Shown here: positions 13,150-26,041 of the stretch, in pieces
Position numbering within the stretch: the first letter of the stretch is position 1
Layout of the letters: every line of letters begins with the position of its first letter
DNA from: Mytilus galloprovincialis
Taxonomy: Eukaryota; Mollusca; Bivalvia; Mytilida; Mytilidae
Reading direction: 5' to 3'
DNA: 64,000 nt
Assembly: GCF_965363235.1 (NCBI RefSeq)
Contig: NC_134849.1
Location: 46,074,122-46,138,121, forward strand
Translations under genes and position numbers: made by a program
Notes under the pieces: generated by a model
What the model was told of the DNA's origin: nothing
Databases searched by the model: none
What the model saw: the letters and a program-made list of their open reading frames with translations, nothing else

Positions 13150-13564
13150 CAGAAAAGACAGAAGTTAGAATGAATAATGATTTGTTTAATTGCAATAACA
13201 TCAAAATACTAATGTAACGCTTTAACACTATATTTGAATCTACATTCAATAAAAAGTTTGTTTCTAAATCAAAGATACAAATGGGAAAGGGTGTATCTTA
13301 CATTTTATATTTCATATTGGTGAAGAGTGTAAAATACGGGCATATATTATCATTAAATTTTGTCTGCAGTTTTTGGTAGATATCATCAAAGAAATGTTAG
13401 CTTAAACTTTAACATTAATACAACATGAAGTGGTCAAACAACGTTATGATAAGGTTAATACAGCATTAAAGAATATTAAAAATGATTGTTTCACAATAAC
13501 ATTGATATCATAGTCCGTGGACAAGTCCAATTTGTGAGTAAAGTCGTCCGTTCATTTACCATGT

Positions 13565-15703
13565 TCATTTGCCATCTTTTCCTCTGCTAAGCAGTCTTAG
13601 CTTTTCCATTTTATTAGCTATTTTCTGTGCCTCGTTTTCCTTTTTGTGCATGTTTGTTCCTGCAGCTTCTACTTTCCCTCTTTTATTCATTCCCCTGGAT
13701 ACTACTTTCTCAGCACTGGAACTGGTTAAACCGCGTTTACTGTATGGCACTGTGTGTAAAATTAATACAATATTAGGTCAACGTCAGACAATTGTAATCT
13801 TATTTGATGATGGTAACAAAGTTAGGAGAGGGTGAGTATTGCCGAATGCTGCATTCGTTTACTGACAAATTATTATGGTTACGTTATTCATTCGATTTTT
13901 TAAAATTTTTAATAGAAAATGACTACAATAATAATCATAGAAAAGATGAATTCAATAAATACTTGCCCTTATCAATAAATGACCAATTGATTATGTGACA
14001 TTTTTTTTGCAAATTTAAAAAGTATAGTTATATTTTTTACTATATTTTGGAAATAACAACAACAGGAAGTGAACTAGTCTGTAGCTTAGAAGGGTCTTCC
14101 TTCTTCAGTAGGATAATAATTATATAAATATTTTTGTTTTGTCTCAGAGTTAAATTAGATACGATAAATTATTCAGTATGAGGAATCCGATCTTAATAAT
14201 TTTGTAGATCCCGAATCAAAGATGAATATTGCAAGAGCAAATAACGGGCAAAATACTTGCCCTCGAAGAAATAAGTTTACTTACAATCATACCAGCAAAG
14301 GTTAGCACAGCCACGTTCATCCGTGTCATCACCACAGTCATCTATACCGTCACATACTCCCCACCATTTAATACAAAATTGACCATTTCCGCAGATGAAA
14401 CGATCACTGGCACAACCTGTATCATTTCAAAATAAACAATTTTCGATTTAATACTATTTAACACGTTTTTACCTGATACACGAACTAATGCTAATTCCTA
14501 AAAGTATTTCCAAATACAGCTAAGGAAATCTAATCCTAAGGTAGAAAAACCTTATTTTTTTCAAAAAATCTAACTTTTATAAACAGTTAATTTATAGTTA
14601 TTAACATATCAATGATAGCTCAAGTCAGCACAAAAGTGCTGACTACTGGGCTGGTGATACCCTCGGGGAAATAAATCTTCACCAGCAGCGATAGATTGTT
14701 ATTACCTGTACATCCCATGTCATCCTCTCCTTTACTGCAATCAACCCAGGAATCACACTGATAACTTCCTGAAATACATGTCCCGTCGTCACACGTATAC
14801 TGATCATATGAACAGCCTAAAATAGATTATTAACTTTATCAAACAATTTAAGATCATTGTACATGTTGTACGGTTTTATTTTTAAATGAGTTTAAATAAC
14901 AGACCGAATGATATACATGCTGCAAACTATAGATGTATCCTGAGGAGATTAGTAAACACTGTCAATTCAATCATTCATTCAATGTTATATGATACAGTAT
15001 TAATGCGTAGTTCGACACACATATTAAAAGCATAGACTAAAATTCTCCTTCTTTTTTATTTGATATCTAATGCAACAGAAAAAACGAAGTTTTTCAATTA
15101 GACTCGAATTATTGTCAAACATTTTTGAACTACTAAAAACGGACGGAAGTTTTCAATTGGCAGTACAAAACATAAGTTGACGAAAAACAGAAACCATTTG
15201 TTATATGAAAAATAACAACAAGCTAAACATTGTATATAAGATTGAAAGGACCTATAAAGTTTATTGATAACATAAAGATCTAGCGAAAAAACCTTACACA
15301 AACCATGACTAAACTCCAAAACTGTCAGCAGTTTAAATCCGAAAGGGACACGCATTTAAATTCAATTCAAACCAAGAAAGCTCTTTAACGAAACCATGAA
15401 TTATTAAATGTCTAATTCAACTGATACATATATCTAATAAACATTCAAAGATTGACGAAACTTTTATGAGTTTTTTGCTGTAAATATTATATATTGCAAA
15501 ATCTTTTAATTTAAACCGTTTGCACTTAACGTAACTTGGGCCTGTCTAATTAAGATTTCATCCCGTCATAAAACAGTGCTTTTAGGTTTTTGTTCGTGAT
15601 ATAGACAACTTTGTCACTACAAATAATTAAAGATACCTTGTTAATTAAGATACTTACAAAAAGCTGTTCCCACAAACAGTCCAAACAATAGTATTACTTT
15701 CAT
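13565..15703 (-). CDS. Secreted two-LDLa-domain protein with basic tail, copy A
   Basis: The coding exons on the minus strand are 15658-15703 (start ATG at 15701-15703), 14706-14816, 14285-14416 and 13565-13749 (stop TGA). They total 474 nt, 157 aa. Every junction is GT-AG and phase 1, so the LDLa exons are symmetric modules. Residues 1-16 form a signal peptide ([15 protein letters not shown]). Two LDLa modules follow, each with six cysteines: the first has the pattern C-x6-C-x4-C-x6-C-x5-C-x8-C, and the second ends in the calcium-cage signature [16 protein letters not shown]. Exon 5 encodes a ~60-residue Lys/Arg-rich, probably helical tail with a KR dibasic near its start. LDLa modules bind calcium and protein ligands in many extracellular proteins; the ligand here is unknown. 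The family as a whole is not one I can name. An extra Cys (NLCW) follows LDLa2 in this copy only. Exon calls rest on agreement among paralogues, not on transcripts. Confidence 0.78.
14590..14700. repeat. Fragment of GGTGATACCCTCGGGG repeat in copy A intron
   Basis: GACTACTGGGCTGGTGATACC and CTCACCAGCAGCG-like sequence (reads CTTCACCAGCAGCG) mark a copy of the repeat seen at 35.26, 40.93 and 61.25 kb. It ends within a few bases of the exon 3 splice donor (14701-14705) of copy A. C and D lack it at this donor. Confidence 0.65.
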
Positions 15704-16478
15704 GGTGGTTATTATGATGCAGGGTTCTAAAATCAAAAATAAAATATGATTGAAATAAGGAATAAAAGATTAACAAACCTTCAATACTAATACAGAAAAA
15801 AATATCGTCATTCAGTCGTTATTGGCATAATTTGTGATTGTGGAATTTCTGATTTTGTACATGCCCAATTGTTTGCAAATGTATGTGGTGCATTATACTT
15901 GAATGACAAACACATAAGTTTGAACGGTATTGTTAAAACCATTGCGAGATAAGAAATCCTGGGTGTAACTTGTTTTTTTTTATAATACAACTTTGAAAAC
16001 TTATTTATAAAAACAAAATCTGATTAAATGCATTTACTTTGAATTCGTGATATTATTTTATGCAAGATTAAAACTACAACAACTTGTCTGTTTTGTTAAT
16101 GGTATTTCAAAAGTTTTAACTTGTCAACTTAACGCGATTCAAATATAAATATATTGCGCATATTAACAAAATTATCTTCAGATTGATCATTTCGAGAAAG
16201 AAATGAAATAATCATGCTTAGTTCATTTTTTTTATGGAAAAACATCATTAACATTTTTGAATACATTTTAATCTGATAGACACTATTTAAAATACTAATT
16301 AGACTATTAAACCATCAGTCACCACTGAATACGAAATTACACGAGTACATATATATTTCTCAACTTTATAAAACTTAAAATAAAACAAACGATGTCAGAC
16401 TAGGTTCAAACAAACAAATATTTATTATAAATTAACTATAAATAAAAATTTAACAAAATATCCTACTTCAATACTTAC

Positions 16479-16545
16479 ATGTGTTGTATATGGTTTTATC
16501 CAGGCCAGACTGTTGCTTCATCAACGCAAATGTTTCTTATAAAGA
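16479..16545 (-). promoter_or_regulatory. TATA promoter and non-coding exon 1, copy A
   Basis: On the minus strand a TTTATAAGAAA TATA box lies at about 16535-16543. About 30 nt on, a short exon (roughly 16479-16511) ends at a consensus donor, GTAAGTAT (16471-16478). The same arrangement is found at copies C and D with high similarity (AAGCAACAG, GCC..GATAAAACCA). The exon has no start codon downstream of the expected start site, so it is called 5' UTR; the ATG comes from exon 2. Confidence 0.6.
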
Positions 16546-17580
16546 TATCAAAGTCAGGTAAGGCTTGAATTTGATTGGACAAATTAATAAGTCGCAGTTT
16601 TATAATTAATATTTTAACAAAACAAATGCTGAATGCACATTTTTTTACATGTATTTTCAGAAACCTGTTTACATATTAAATATTTGCTATGTTTAGACTT
16701 ATATATCAAATACTTAATTCGATATGTTTTAAGCATGGGAATTATTAATCTTCAAAGAAATTTTTCAGAGCTAAGACATGCAATTGAAGTATACATTACT
16801 GAGTAGGAATTCGTAGTAACGTGTGTTTAACATGACTAAAATATCATTACGAGTGCCAATACTTACTACGCATCTGACAATAATTATCTACTCAGTGACG
16901 CCCGCGGACAAATCATTTAAAAATTCAGTACTCATTTAAAAGAGATCTGATAAGAAGAACAAACGAAGCAATCAGAGCTTCGAATGAGACAGATATTTAT
17001 TACTTAAGTCAAATTAATTTAAGAAATAATAGTGGTGTCACATCAAATTTCAATAGGACAACATTCGTATACCTAAATTACAATGATGTTTTAACCTTGC
17101 TGTGTCATTGGTGTATACCCTTAATCTGCTTTTATAAACTACGTTTCAGTTCATCTTTGATAAATTAATCAGAACAAGACCAATTTTAAATCCTGACGAA
17201 AAGAGTAGTCATCCATTGATACAACTTACTTTTTCAATTTATTCTGTTTGTTGTTGTTGTTGGTATGTGTGTGTGTCTTTGTGTGTGTGTGTGTCTTTGT
17301 AAACATGTTATTCAGTATTGAGTATTTTTCGTTTCGTTTGTGCGTGTGCTTTTGAACATGTTGTTTTGTATAGAATTTTCTTTTTTTTCATTTGGTTCAG
17401 TAACCTTTATTGGTAAACAGTCAAATTGTGGTGGAGTTGGATCTACCGTATGCTTTTCGTTCGCAACCATGACAAAACATGTAGAGTATATAATCCTTTA
17501 CAATTGACCGTAAACATAAATGCATACAAGTAAATATTTGTTAGCTAACTATCTTAAAAGAAGGGATAAACTATGCTCGC
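16546..17580. other. Upstream region of copy A
   Basis: There is no gene. Scattered similarity to the upstream regions of C (43.1-44.3 kb) and D (55.5-57.1 kb) is visible: GGCTTGAATTTGATTGGAC near 16561, AGATCTGATAA near 16943, ACATTCGTATACCTAAA near 17064. A GT microsatellite lies near 17263-17300. Confidence 0.5.
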
Positions 17581-20400
17581 TTAAATGATCATTGTTTTTT
17601 CGAAAATATTTGTGAAAATCCTGGAAGTTTTCAATATTTTAAGAGCAAACAAAACAGTGTTTAAAATTCAAAATTGCTAGTACTTTATGTTTGTTCTGTC
17701 TTTGGCACAGTGATTCATTTTCCACTTGCTAGTATATTTAATCATATTTCCTTCTGACTTATCGCTAAAAATATGAATATGAAAAAAAAGGTTATAAACA
17801 CCTCTGTTTTATAAACTAGTCCTTACTTTCCCCAATCTTATATGTATCCTTTCAACAGGACTAATGAAATCTAAATCATCGAGAAATGTAAAAGAGCAAA
17901 CTTGAGTTGAATGTGTTTCTTGTTTTTGTCATGTATTTGTTTTGAATTACTCACTTTGAACTAAATATCATGTCTGCTTTATTAAATTTTGTTGACGATA
18001 ATGTCGGTATGATGTCCGTGCTTGATTTTAATAGCTGAATAAATTTTAACGAGAAAAGTAAACACTATACTAGTAACTAGTGTTTGTTATATTTTAAGAC
18101 AGTACATCATCATTGATACCAATTTATCAAATGTTCAAAATTGTAAATCATCTATTAAAGGGTCAATTGTTCTTTAAGTTTTAGTTCATTCATTTGTTTG
18201 TTTAAATTGATAAATATTCATATACTGCAATTATACATATCAAAACAGTACGTCCATTTGTTTATGTGTGCGATATATGTTACCCTTTGTGTAAATTTAC
18301 AAAGTTTTCTAAATATTTTTGATATCAACACACATTCAATCGGATCTAATAACGTATATTTGTTTTATTGATAAATCAAAGGGATAGAATCAGAAAATTG
18401 TTAAATCTATTATTTGATTCGAGTATTAAAGCGTTCAAATAAAAAAAAAAACATTTACGTACAAGTTTTCAACGTGTTTTAATTTTAAAAGATGGCGACA
18501 GTTATGGAAACTTTTGTTTATGTTAAGTGTGTAATTTACAAGTATATTGAACAACACCTTCTGACAATTTCTCCCTCGGACAAACCCTTTTCTTGCGATG
18601 TTATGCTGTTACGCAAGATGTCGCTTAAATATATTGAATTTTATACCGAAAGTTTCTGAACTTTAAAACTTATCTCGTTTAGCCGACGATTTGTTTTGTA
18701 AGATTGATCTCCTCAAACTCTGTTTTTCTTTAAGTGTGTCTCCTCTGTTACCCCAAAAGATAACGACAAAATTATTTTCCTTATTATTCGTTACACCCTC
18801 AGTTTTTGGCTGATTTGAAACAAAGCAATCCGGTGAAATGTTTTAAGAGTTATATTCCTTTTGTAGATATGTTTTTGTGAACCATTAACCGTAAGCCGTA
18901 TAAACCTATTGTCTATTTATTTGAGTTCCCTAGAAGATAAGGTCAAGGTCAAATGTTGTCTTCAATCGAGCCCGGCAATTTTGATCAGATCAGAGTAAAC
19001 ATTTAGATGCCTAAAAATAAACAGATTCTTGTAAAATGATACAAATTTAACACTTTAATTATATCGTTGTATATTGTTTTATCGGTAACAATTTTGAATT
19101 TGTAAATGAAATTATCAGAAGTATTATTGCTATACACATATGAATATTAATGGTTGTAGATACAGAAGAAACTTAAACCTTTGTGTCGAGCCATCGACAT
19201 TATTCGAAAAGCGAGACATAGCGATCAAACATTCTGTCGGCGTCGTCGTCGGCGGTGTCGTCCACAAATAGTCACTCTGTTGTTGAAGTTTTTGAAATTT
19301 TAATAACTTTCTTAAACTATCCTGATTTTTTACGAAACTTGTTTATGATGATAAAATAGTATCTACATGTAGAAGTAAATTTTGTAAAAATAGAATTCCA
19401 TTTTTCCGTATTTTACTTATAAATGGACTTAGTTTTTCTGCCAGAAAACATTACATTTACTCTGTGGTATAAGTTTTTAAAATTTTAACAACTTTCTTAA
19501 ACTATCTTGGATTTGTATCAAACCTGGACAGAAGCTTGTTTATGATTATACGATAGTATAAAGAAGAAGATTTTGTAAAAATTAAAATTCCATTTTTTCC
19601 GTATTTAACTTATAAATGGACTTAGTTTTTCTGCCAGAAAACATTACATTCACTCTATACCAAACTTGGACAGAAGCTTGTTTCTGATCATAAGATAGAA
19701 TCCAAAAGTAAATTTTGTAAAAAATAAAATCCATTTTTTCCGTATTTTACTTATAAATGGACTTAGATTTTCTTCAAGTTAACATTACATACAGTCTGCA
19801 GTTAATATTTTTATAACATTTATAATTTTCATAAACTATCCTGGATTTTTATCAAACTTGGACAGAAGCTTCTTACAATCAAATGATAGTATCAAGAGGA
19901 ATATTTCTATTGATTTTTTTCCTCATTTTTGTTGAGTCTGCGATTAACAGCTAAAATAGGCGAGACACTAGGTTCCGCGGAACACTTACGATTTTTATAA
20001 TCTTTACTCTAATCGATAGAGAGTTATGTGTATACTTGCTGTAACACCACCATCACATATAAGGGGAATGTTTGGCGCTCGTAACCATGTGAACCTCAAC
20101 AACTTTTGTAATTTTGTGTCCTAAGTCCGCAGCATGTAATTCAGTCGTTGTTTGTATGATATACATTTTGTGTTTCGTTTTTTTGTTGTTGTTTTATTCC
20201 TAAATCTGGCCATTGTTTTTTTCGTTTGCATTGTTTTACCCTTGTTACTTTTGGGTCCTCGATATGTTGCTATGTGATATTGGATGAAATCATTATTGAA
20301 GGTTTTAAAGTGACCTATGCTAACTTCTAAAGTCATTTGATTATTTGGTCTTTGGAGGAGACCAATCTCATTTGCAGTCATCGCACGTATGATTATTTTT
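17581..20400. repeat. Segmental duplication block S1, first copy
   Basis: This block is closely repeated at 46600-50340 and its right part at 36240-37040. It is built of older repeats: a distant relative of the 1.1-kb array unit near 18570-18960 (CTTGCGATGTTATGCTGTTACGC..GTCGCTTA and AGGTCAAGGTCA); a partly tandem ~190-bp repeat near 19190-19960 (TCGGCGTCGTCG, TTAAACTATC, AAATGGACTTAGTTTTTCTG recurring); and another interspersed repeat near 20040-20400. No gene is supported. Confidence 0.8.
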
Positions 20401-20484
20401 TATATTGTATAAATATTACATAAGCTGCTGAGTTTTCAGTTCTAGTTAACGACGTTTTAATTAATAATATCTAAAGAATACAAT

Positions 20485-22430
20485 TCATTTGAAAGAAAGA
20501 TTTTATTAAGAAAAGACAGAAGTTAGAATGAATAATGATTTTGTTAGTTGCAATTACATCAAAATACGTATGTAACGCTCTAAACAATATATAGATAAAT
20601 TTACATGCAAACAAATATTTGTTTCCAAATCAAAGATACAAATTGGAAAGGGTATATCTTACATTTTATATTTCATATTTCATTGAAGAGTGTAAAATAG
20701 GAAAATATATTATCAATAAATATTGTCTGCAGTTTTTGGTAGATATTATCAAAGAAGGGTTAGCTTAAACTTTAACATTAATACAACATGAAATGATCAA
20801 ACAACGTTATGACAAGGTTAATATAGCCCTAAAGAATATCAAAAATGATTTTTTTTCAAAACGCAAATATCCGTTTACAAGTCCAATTTTTGAGCAAAGT
20901 TTTCCGTTCTTTTTCATGTTTATTTGCCATCTTTTCCTCTGCTAAGCAGCCTAAGCTTTTCCATTTTATTAGCTACTTTCTGTGCTTCATTTTCCTTTTT
21001 GTGCATGTTTGTTCATGCAGCTTCTACTTTACCTCTTTTGTTCATACCCCTGGATACTACTTTTTCAGCACTAGAACTGGTTAAACCGCGCTTGCTGGAA
21101 AAATCTAGATTTTAAAAACAATAAAATATTAGATCAACGTAAAAACAAAATAACCATTTGTTTGAATGATGGCATCAAGATTGGAGAAAGGCGTGGTTGT
21201 GGATTACTTCATCAGTTAAATGATCAAGCATTTAGGTATATTTTGTATCGTAGGGGTTGTTTTTTCACCAATCATTTAGGTTATATTTTGTATCGCCAGG
21301 GTGCGTTTTTTCGCCATTCATTTAGATTATATTTTGGGTGGCGAGGTTGCAGATTGCTTCAATAATTAACTTACCAATCAGCAAATTTCTACTCTATTTG
21401 ACATTTATTTTATGTTGCTTTTAATTAATCAATTAATTATGATCAAAATCCATGTGTCTTGAATATTATCCTTGTCATTCATGTCTTGAGTCCAGCGAAG
21501 AAGAAGAAAAATGTTAGCATTGATTAGCATCAAAATATAATATATAGATTAAATTTATTTTCCATCAATTAATGAATGAATATTTGTGTGGCATTGTTTT
21601 TCAGATTAACAAAAAAATATTTTTAATTATATCTAGAATATAAAGACAACAGTGATTAGCCAGATAGCTATATATACTTGTTAAGTCTCTGATCTACAGC
21701 TAATATGAATACTTACAGCTACTCCAAATAATATTTGAGCACCCACGTTCGTCCAAGCCATCACCACAGTCATCTTCACCATCACATACTCCCCACCATA
21801 TAATACAGTAGAGACCATAACACATAGGAAACGATCACTGTCACAACCTGTAGATTTTACAAAATATTTCGTTTTTAAATTTGTACAATTGAATGCGTTT
21901 TTCCACAGATTCATTAAAAGTACTATCAGTTTAAGTTACGATTGTCTTTAGCTATAATTTTAACGAACGTTTTAAACATTATGTTCCTGGTTGAAAATTT
22001 CTTAATAGTTTAATACATGCCGTTACCAATTTTACATGTAATAAATGAAATGTCATTTTGTTTTACTGTGACCTTTCATCTACATCATGTTCTATTGTTA
22101 AAGGTATTTTACAAATCAAATACTTTATTTTTTTATCTACAATTTGATAACAAGAATACTTTCATTATCCTAAATACCTAGACCTCAATTTGGAAAACTT
22201 AATTCCACAAAAGCTGACCATTACTTTGTTGCGTTTTATTCCTGAGTTGATACAATATATAAATGGATTTTGAAACATCTTTAGCTTTGTTAATTATTCT
22301 TAAGAAATTGTACAATAGTTTCATCATGATATATTTACCCTTCAAGAATATTCGGTATTTCCTTTTAGAAATAAAACCTCTAGAAATTAAACTTCCAACT
22401 TCCTACGTCAAAGTTGGTTTTAGATGAATA
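20485..22430 (-). pseudogene. LDLa gene copy B, 5'-deleted pseudogene
   Basis: Only the last two exons remain: LDLa2 (21717-21847) and the tail exon (20920-21104), plus the poly(A) signal at 20502-20507. The LDLa2 exon is 131 nt against 132 in A, C and D; one base is missing within the codons after TTCCTATGT, which shifts the frame and scrambles the remaining cysteines. The tail exon has a GGA-to-TGA change at the codon that is Gly in EAAGTNM of the other copies. Similarity to intron 3 of C and D continues to about 22400 (CCTTCAAGAATATTCGGTATTTCC) and then stops; S2 sequence starts at about 22730. The promoter, exon 1, signal exon and LDLa1 exon are therefore gone. Splice sites of the remaining exons are intact. 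Confidence 0.85.
21229..21365. repeat. Three 45-bp tandem units in copy B intron
   Basis: CATTTAGGTATATTTTGTATCG, followed by a TTTTTTC.CCA block, repeats three times with period 45 and increasing divergence. Copies C and D have about two versions at the matching place (37755-37850, 51160-51240). A 67-codon frame over these units is a by-product of the period being divisible by three. Confidence 0.75.
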
Positions 22431-22786
22431 ATGCCTTTTGTGTTTGAGTCTTTTTATGTCATATAACTATGATAAAGGTAAAACCCTTTCTAGACCATTT
22501 CGAGACTATTTGATTTCGCGATTTTCTGATTAACTTGATGTAGTTTAATAAGGAAATATCTAAGTTTTACATATTCGCGACGATTTATATTCGCGTTATT
22601 TTTATGCTCGCGAAAGTCACGAAATTAAATCGCTCGCGAAAAATTTCCAAGTCCCAGTTATTAGCATATTAAATGATATTTTCCTCCTGATCCGTCTCCT
22701 AACAGTAAAAAAGGCAAACAAACTGAAAAAAAGGATATCTCATTAAACATCTTACTTGTACCTCTTTTCATGTTTTATAAACTAAC

Positions 22787-23070
22787 AAGAATGTGTCCCC
22801 AGTACACGGATGCCCCACTCGCACCATCATTTTCTATGTTCAGTGGACCGTGAAATTGGGGTCAAAACTCTAATTTGACATTAAAATTAGAAAGATCATA
22901 TCATAAGGAACATATATACTAAGTTTCAGGTTGATTGAACTTCAACTTCATCAAAAATTACCTCGACCAAAAACTTTAACCTGAAACTGGACAGACGAAC
23001 GAACGAACGAACGGACGGACGAACGGACCCACAGACCAGAAAACATACTGCCCCTCTACTATCGTAGGTG
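22787..23070. mobile_element. ~285-bp insertion unique to S2 copy 1
   Basis: It runs from AACAAGAATGTGTCCCCAGT to CGTAGGTGGGGCATA and holds a GACGAACGAACG microsatellite near 22993-23030. At the same place C (about 44390) and D (about 57760) read straight from TAAACTA into AAAAACTTTTC, so they are empty sites. I see no coding capacity or convincing terminal inverted repeats. Confidence 0.75.
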
Positions 23071-23989
23071 GGGCATAAAAAACTTTTCTCGTGATAATAT
23101 TTATCCCATCAAAAAGACTATCGCTATCATAATCGGTAATCTTTTTATGAAAAGGTCGAAATCGCTATTAATTTGTTCAATATTTTAGCGTATGCAAGTA
23201 CATATATATTAGAAGATGTGGTATGAGTGCCAATGAGACAAGTCATCATCCAGGTCATAATTTATAAAAGTAAACCCTTATAGGTCAAAGTAATGTCTTC
23301 AACACGGAGCATTGGTTCACACCGAACAGCAAGCTATCAATGGCCCCCAAAATTACAATTATAAAACCATTCAAACGGGGAAAGAAACACTTATAAACCA
23401 CATAAAAAACGACAACTACTGAACATAAAATTTCTGACATAGGACAGGTGCAACCAATTGCATCGGGTTGAAACATTTTAATAGTACCAAGCTTTCACCC
23501 TTATCTGTACATGTATAGCTAATGATTTTTCATAGAGGTTTTGTTCATCCCTAAACAAGTTAACAGATGTATTAGTATTTATTTGCATAAGGTTGATTTT
23601 TATCCGAATCAGCTCATTTTCTTTAATATTATTCCATTTTGTACTTATATTGTATATACTTTATATTGAATAGCATTGGCGATAATATTAGTACATAATA
23701 TATGAATGCTTGATTTCTGTATCTGAATAAATACCCATGAGAAGAGACAAGACTATAAATAGTGTATGTTTCATTTTATTAAAGGGTCAACAGTTCTTTT
23801 GATTTTCGTTCATCCTTCAGTTTATTTAACTTGATAAATAATCACATACTGCAATATACATTACAGAATATTTTCGTCAATTTGTTCGTTTGCGAAACTA
23901 TTTTGTAATATATGTTACTTTTATTTTGAATTTGAAGTGTTTACTAAATATTTTCAATTTTTAAATTTCGTGTTTTAGATTTTTATTAC

Positions 23990-24650
23990 CCAATTAATGA
24001 AATGTATCCATGAGAACAGACAGCACAATGGAATTGTCAAAAAAAAATCTTTAGTAATAATTTATTTGAATTAATAATGAAATATAATGTTTCTGATGTT
24101 TGTTTTATTTATTATAGTTCAATATATATTAGTCAAACAGAAGACCCACACACATGGTTTTAATATTGGTAAATCTTTATTATATCAAAATTCAATTTAT
24201 ACAAATAAGATGCCACCTCGCTATTGTGTTCAAGGACAAATAATTACACCAATACTGAAAGAATATCTGCGAGAACAGATAACGCAATGCAATTGTTTAT
24301 AAAAATCTTTAATACAATTTGTTTTTAAATTATCAAATATAATATTTCTGATGTTTGTCTAATTCATGTGAGTTCCTTTAATATTGGTCAAATAGGAGAC
24401 CTACAAAATGGATTTAAAATTGTAAATGTGAATTAAATCGCAATTTAGAATTTTACAAATAATTATTGTCATGCTGTAGTGTTCAAGGACAAATAATTAC
24501 ACAATTAATGAACATGATGAAAGAATATAAACGGAAACAGACAGCACACTACAGTCGTTTATAAAAAAAATGTTTAAATTATTCATGAAATATAATATTT
24601 CTGATGTTTTTCCAATTCGTGTTCAATTATTGTTTAGTTCAAGGACACGA
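23990..24650. repeat. Three ~262-bp tandem units
   Basis: The block GAGAACAGA(C/T)A.C.CAATG.AATTGT..AAAAATCTTTA..ATATAAT.TTTCTGATGTTTG recurs from about 24012, 24273 and 24535. The same triplet is kept in S2 copy 2 (45800-46480), so the tandem expansion came before the block duplication. Confidence 0.75.
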
Positions 24651-24899
24651 AATTTTACCCTAAGAATATTTTTTTTACAATCATTAAACTTCAAACGTTA
24701 TTGATACTTTTGTTAATCTTATGCTTCAGGATCGTAGTTGTCATAACAGCCGGAAAACATGGATTAAAAGAAGTTATCATTTGTTATGTTATGTCGTTGT
24801 GTCTTCAAGTCTTAATGAAATTTTAATAAGTTGCACTTCACTTTGTGTTATTTTGGTTTTTTTATCTTGATTTGTTCGTCTCTCTTTTCGAATCATTAT

Positions 24900-25690
24900 T
24901 TAATAGAACACACCCGCGAAATCGCGGGCATTTACAGCTTGGTTGAAAGTATGTAAACTGATGTAGGGAGAATTTTTGTAAAAGATTCATGTCTGGAGAA
25001 TTTCAGAAAAGGTATCAAAGTTCATAAGTACTTGGAAATAGTGTAAGCTCTCTCCCTTGCTTTTTTTCTGTTTAATTCCATTTTTTTCGCGTTTCTGAAT
25101 ACTATGAACATACATATACTATAATTAAACTATAAAATTCAAGTTTCTTCTCCTAGGCGATCACTGCTTTATTATACAGAGAGTCTATATCAACGCGACT
25201 GATGATAATTATTGTCGTGTCCCCGAATACTCTTATGAAATTTATACATGTGCAAGTTTAAATCCGCAAGCCCTGTTTGACTTTAAAGCGAAATCACGGG
25301 CATTTTAAGCTTGGTTGAAAGTATGTTAACTATTTTAGGATGAATTTTTGTAAAAGATTTTATGTCTGGAGAATTTAAGAAATGATATCAAAAACCATAG
25401 TGGTACATAGAGACAGGACGGTATTTTCAAGCCCTCTCTCTTTTTTTCAAAGTCCGTTATTATTTAGTTTTTCTGTTATATTCCATTTTTTCGCATTTCT
25501 GTATACTATGAACATACGTATCTATATTATAAATATTAAAGTGTATATAATTTTCTATTAACTATTAATTCTAAGTTTCTTCTCCATGGCGATCACTGCT
25601 ATATTATATAGACAATCTCTATATTTATTATAGTAGTATATTAATCATAGTATTCATGCAGATAAACGCGAACATAATTGTCCTTTCCCC
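24900..25690. repeat. Two diverged ~370-420-bp direct repeats
   Basis: Unit 1 (about 24905-25265) and unit 2 (about 25285-25725) share, in order, CGCGGGCATTT/CACGGGCATTTT, AGCTTGGTTGAAAGTATGT, TGTCTGGAGAATTT, CGATCACTGCT and GTGCAAGTTTAAA. Both look like old non-coding repeat copies. Confidence 0.65.
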
Positions 25691-25729
25691 GTCCGAGTAC
25701 TTATGAAAGTTATGTGCAAGTTTAAACCG

Positions 25730-26041
25730 AGATATAATAGTAGTGGTTCTTACGATCTTAAAACCACGATATGGACAACCCCCTAATTGGCTTTTTTATT
25801 TTTCATGTTTGTTATCTATCATACGATAGGTTCTCAATGTTAAAACCGGAAGTCATATCTGACTTAAAAGTCGGTTTGAATACGGAATCAATATCCGGAC
25901 GCCTTTATTTTCGTTTTTCTCCCAAATTAACCCAAACTGAATAGTCATAAGAATGGATGACAAATGCGACTATGCATGGTACCTATAGGTCAGAGGCATG
26001 ATGATTAATTTATTGTGGGAGGAAGAGAAGCGACACACAAA
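25730..26041. other. Unassigned sequence before the tentative exon
   Basis: I see no repeat that I recognise and no reading frame of note. If the exon at 26042 is real, its promoter would lie here; no clear TATA box is visible within the last 60 bases. Confidence 0.3.

Larger units (their letters stand above)
22730..24790. repeat. Segmental duplication block S2, first copy
   Basis: Matches 44335-46580 and, for its left part, 57729-58660. Landmarks are CATCTTACTTGTACCTCTTTT, GCGTATGCAAGTACAT, the minus-orientation interspersed repeat near 23210-23480, AAAGGGTCAACAGTTCTTTTG and the 262-bp tandem units at its right end. No gene is supported. Confidence 0.8.
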
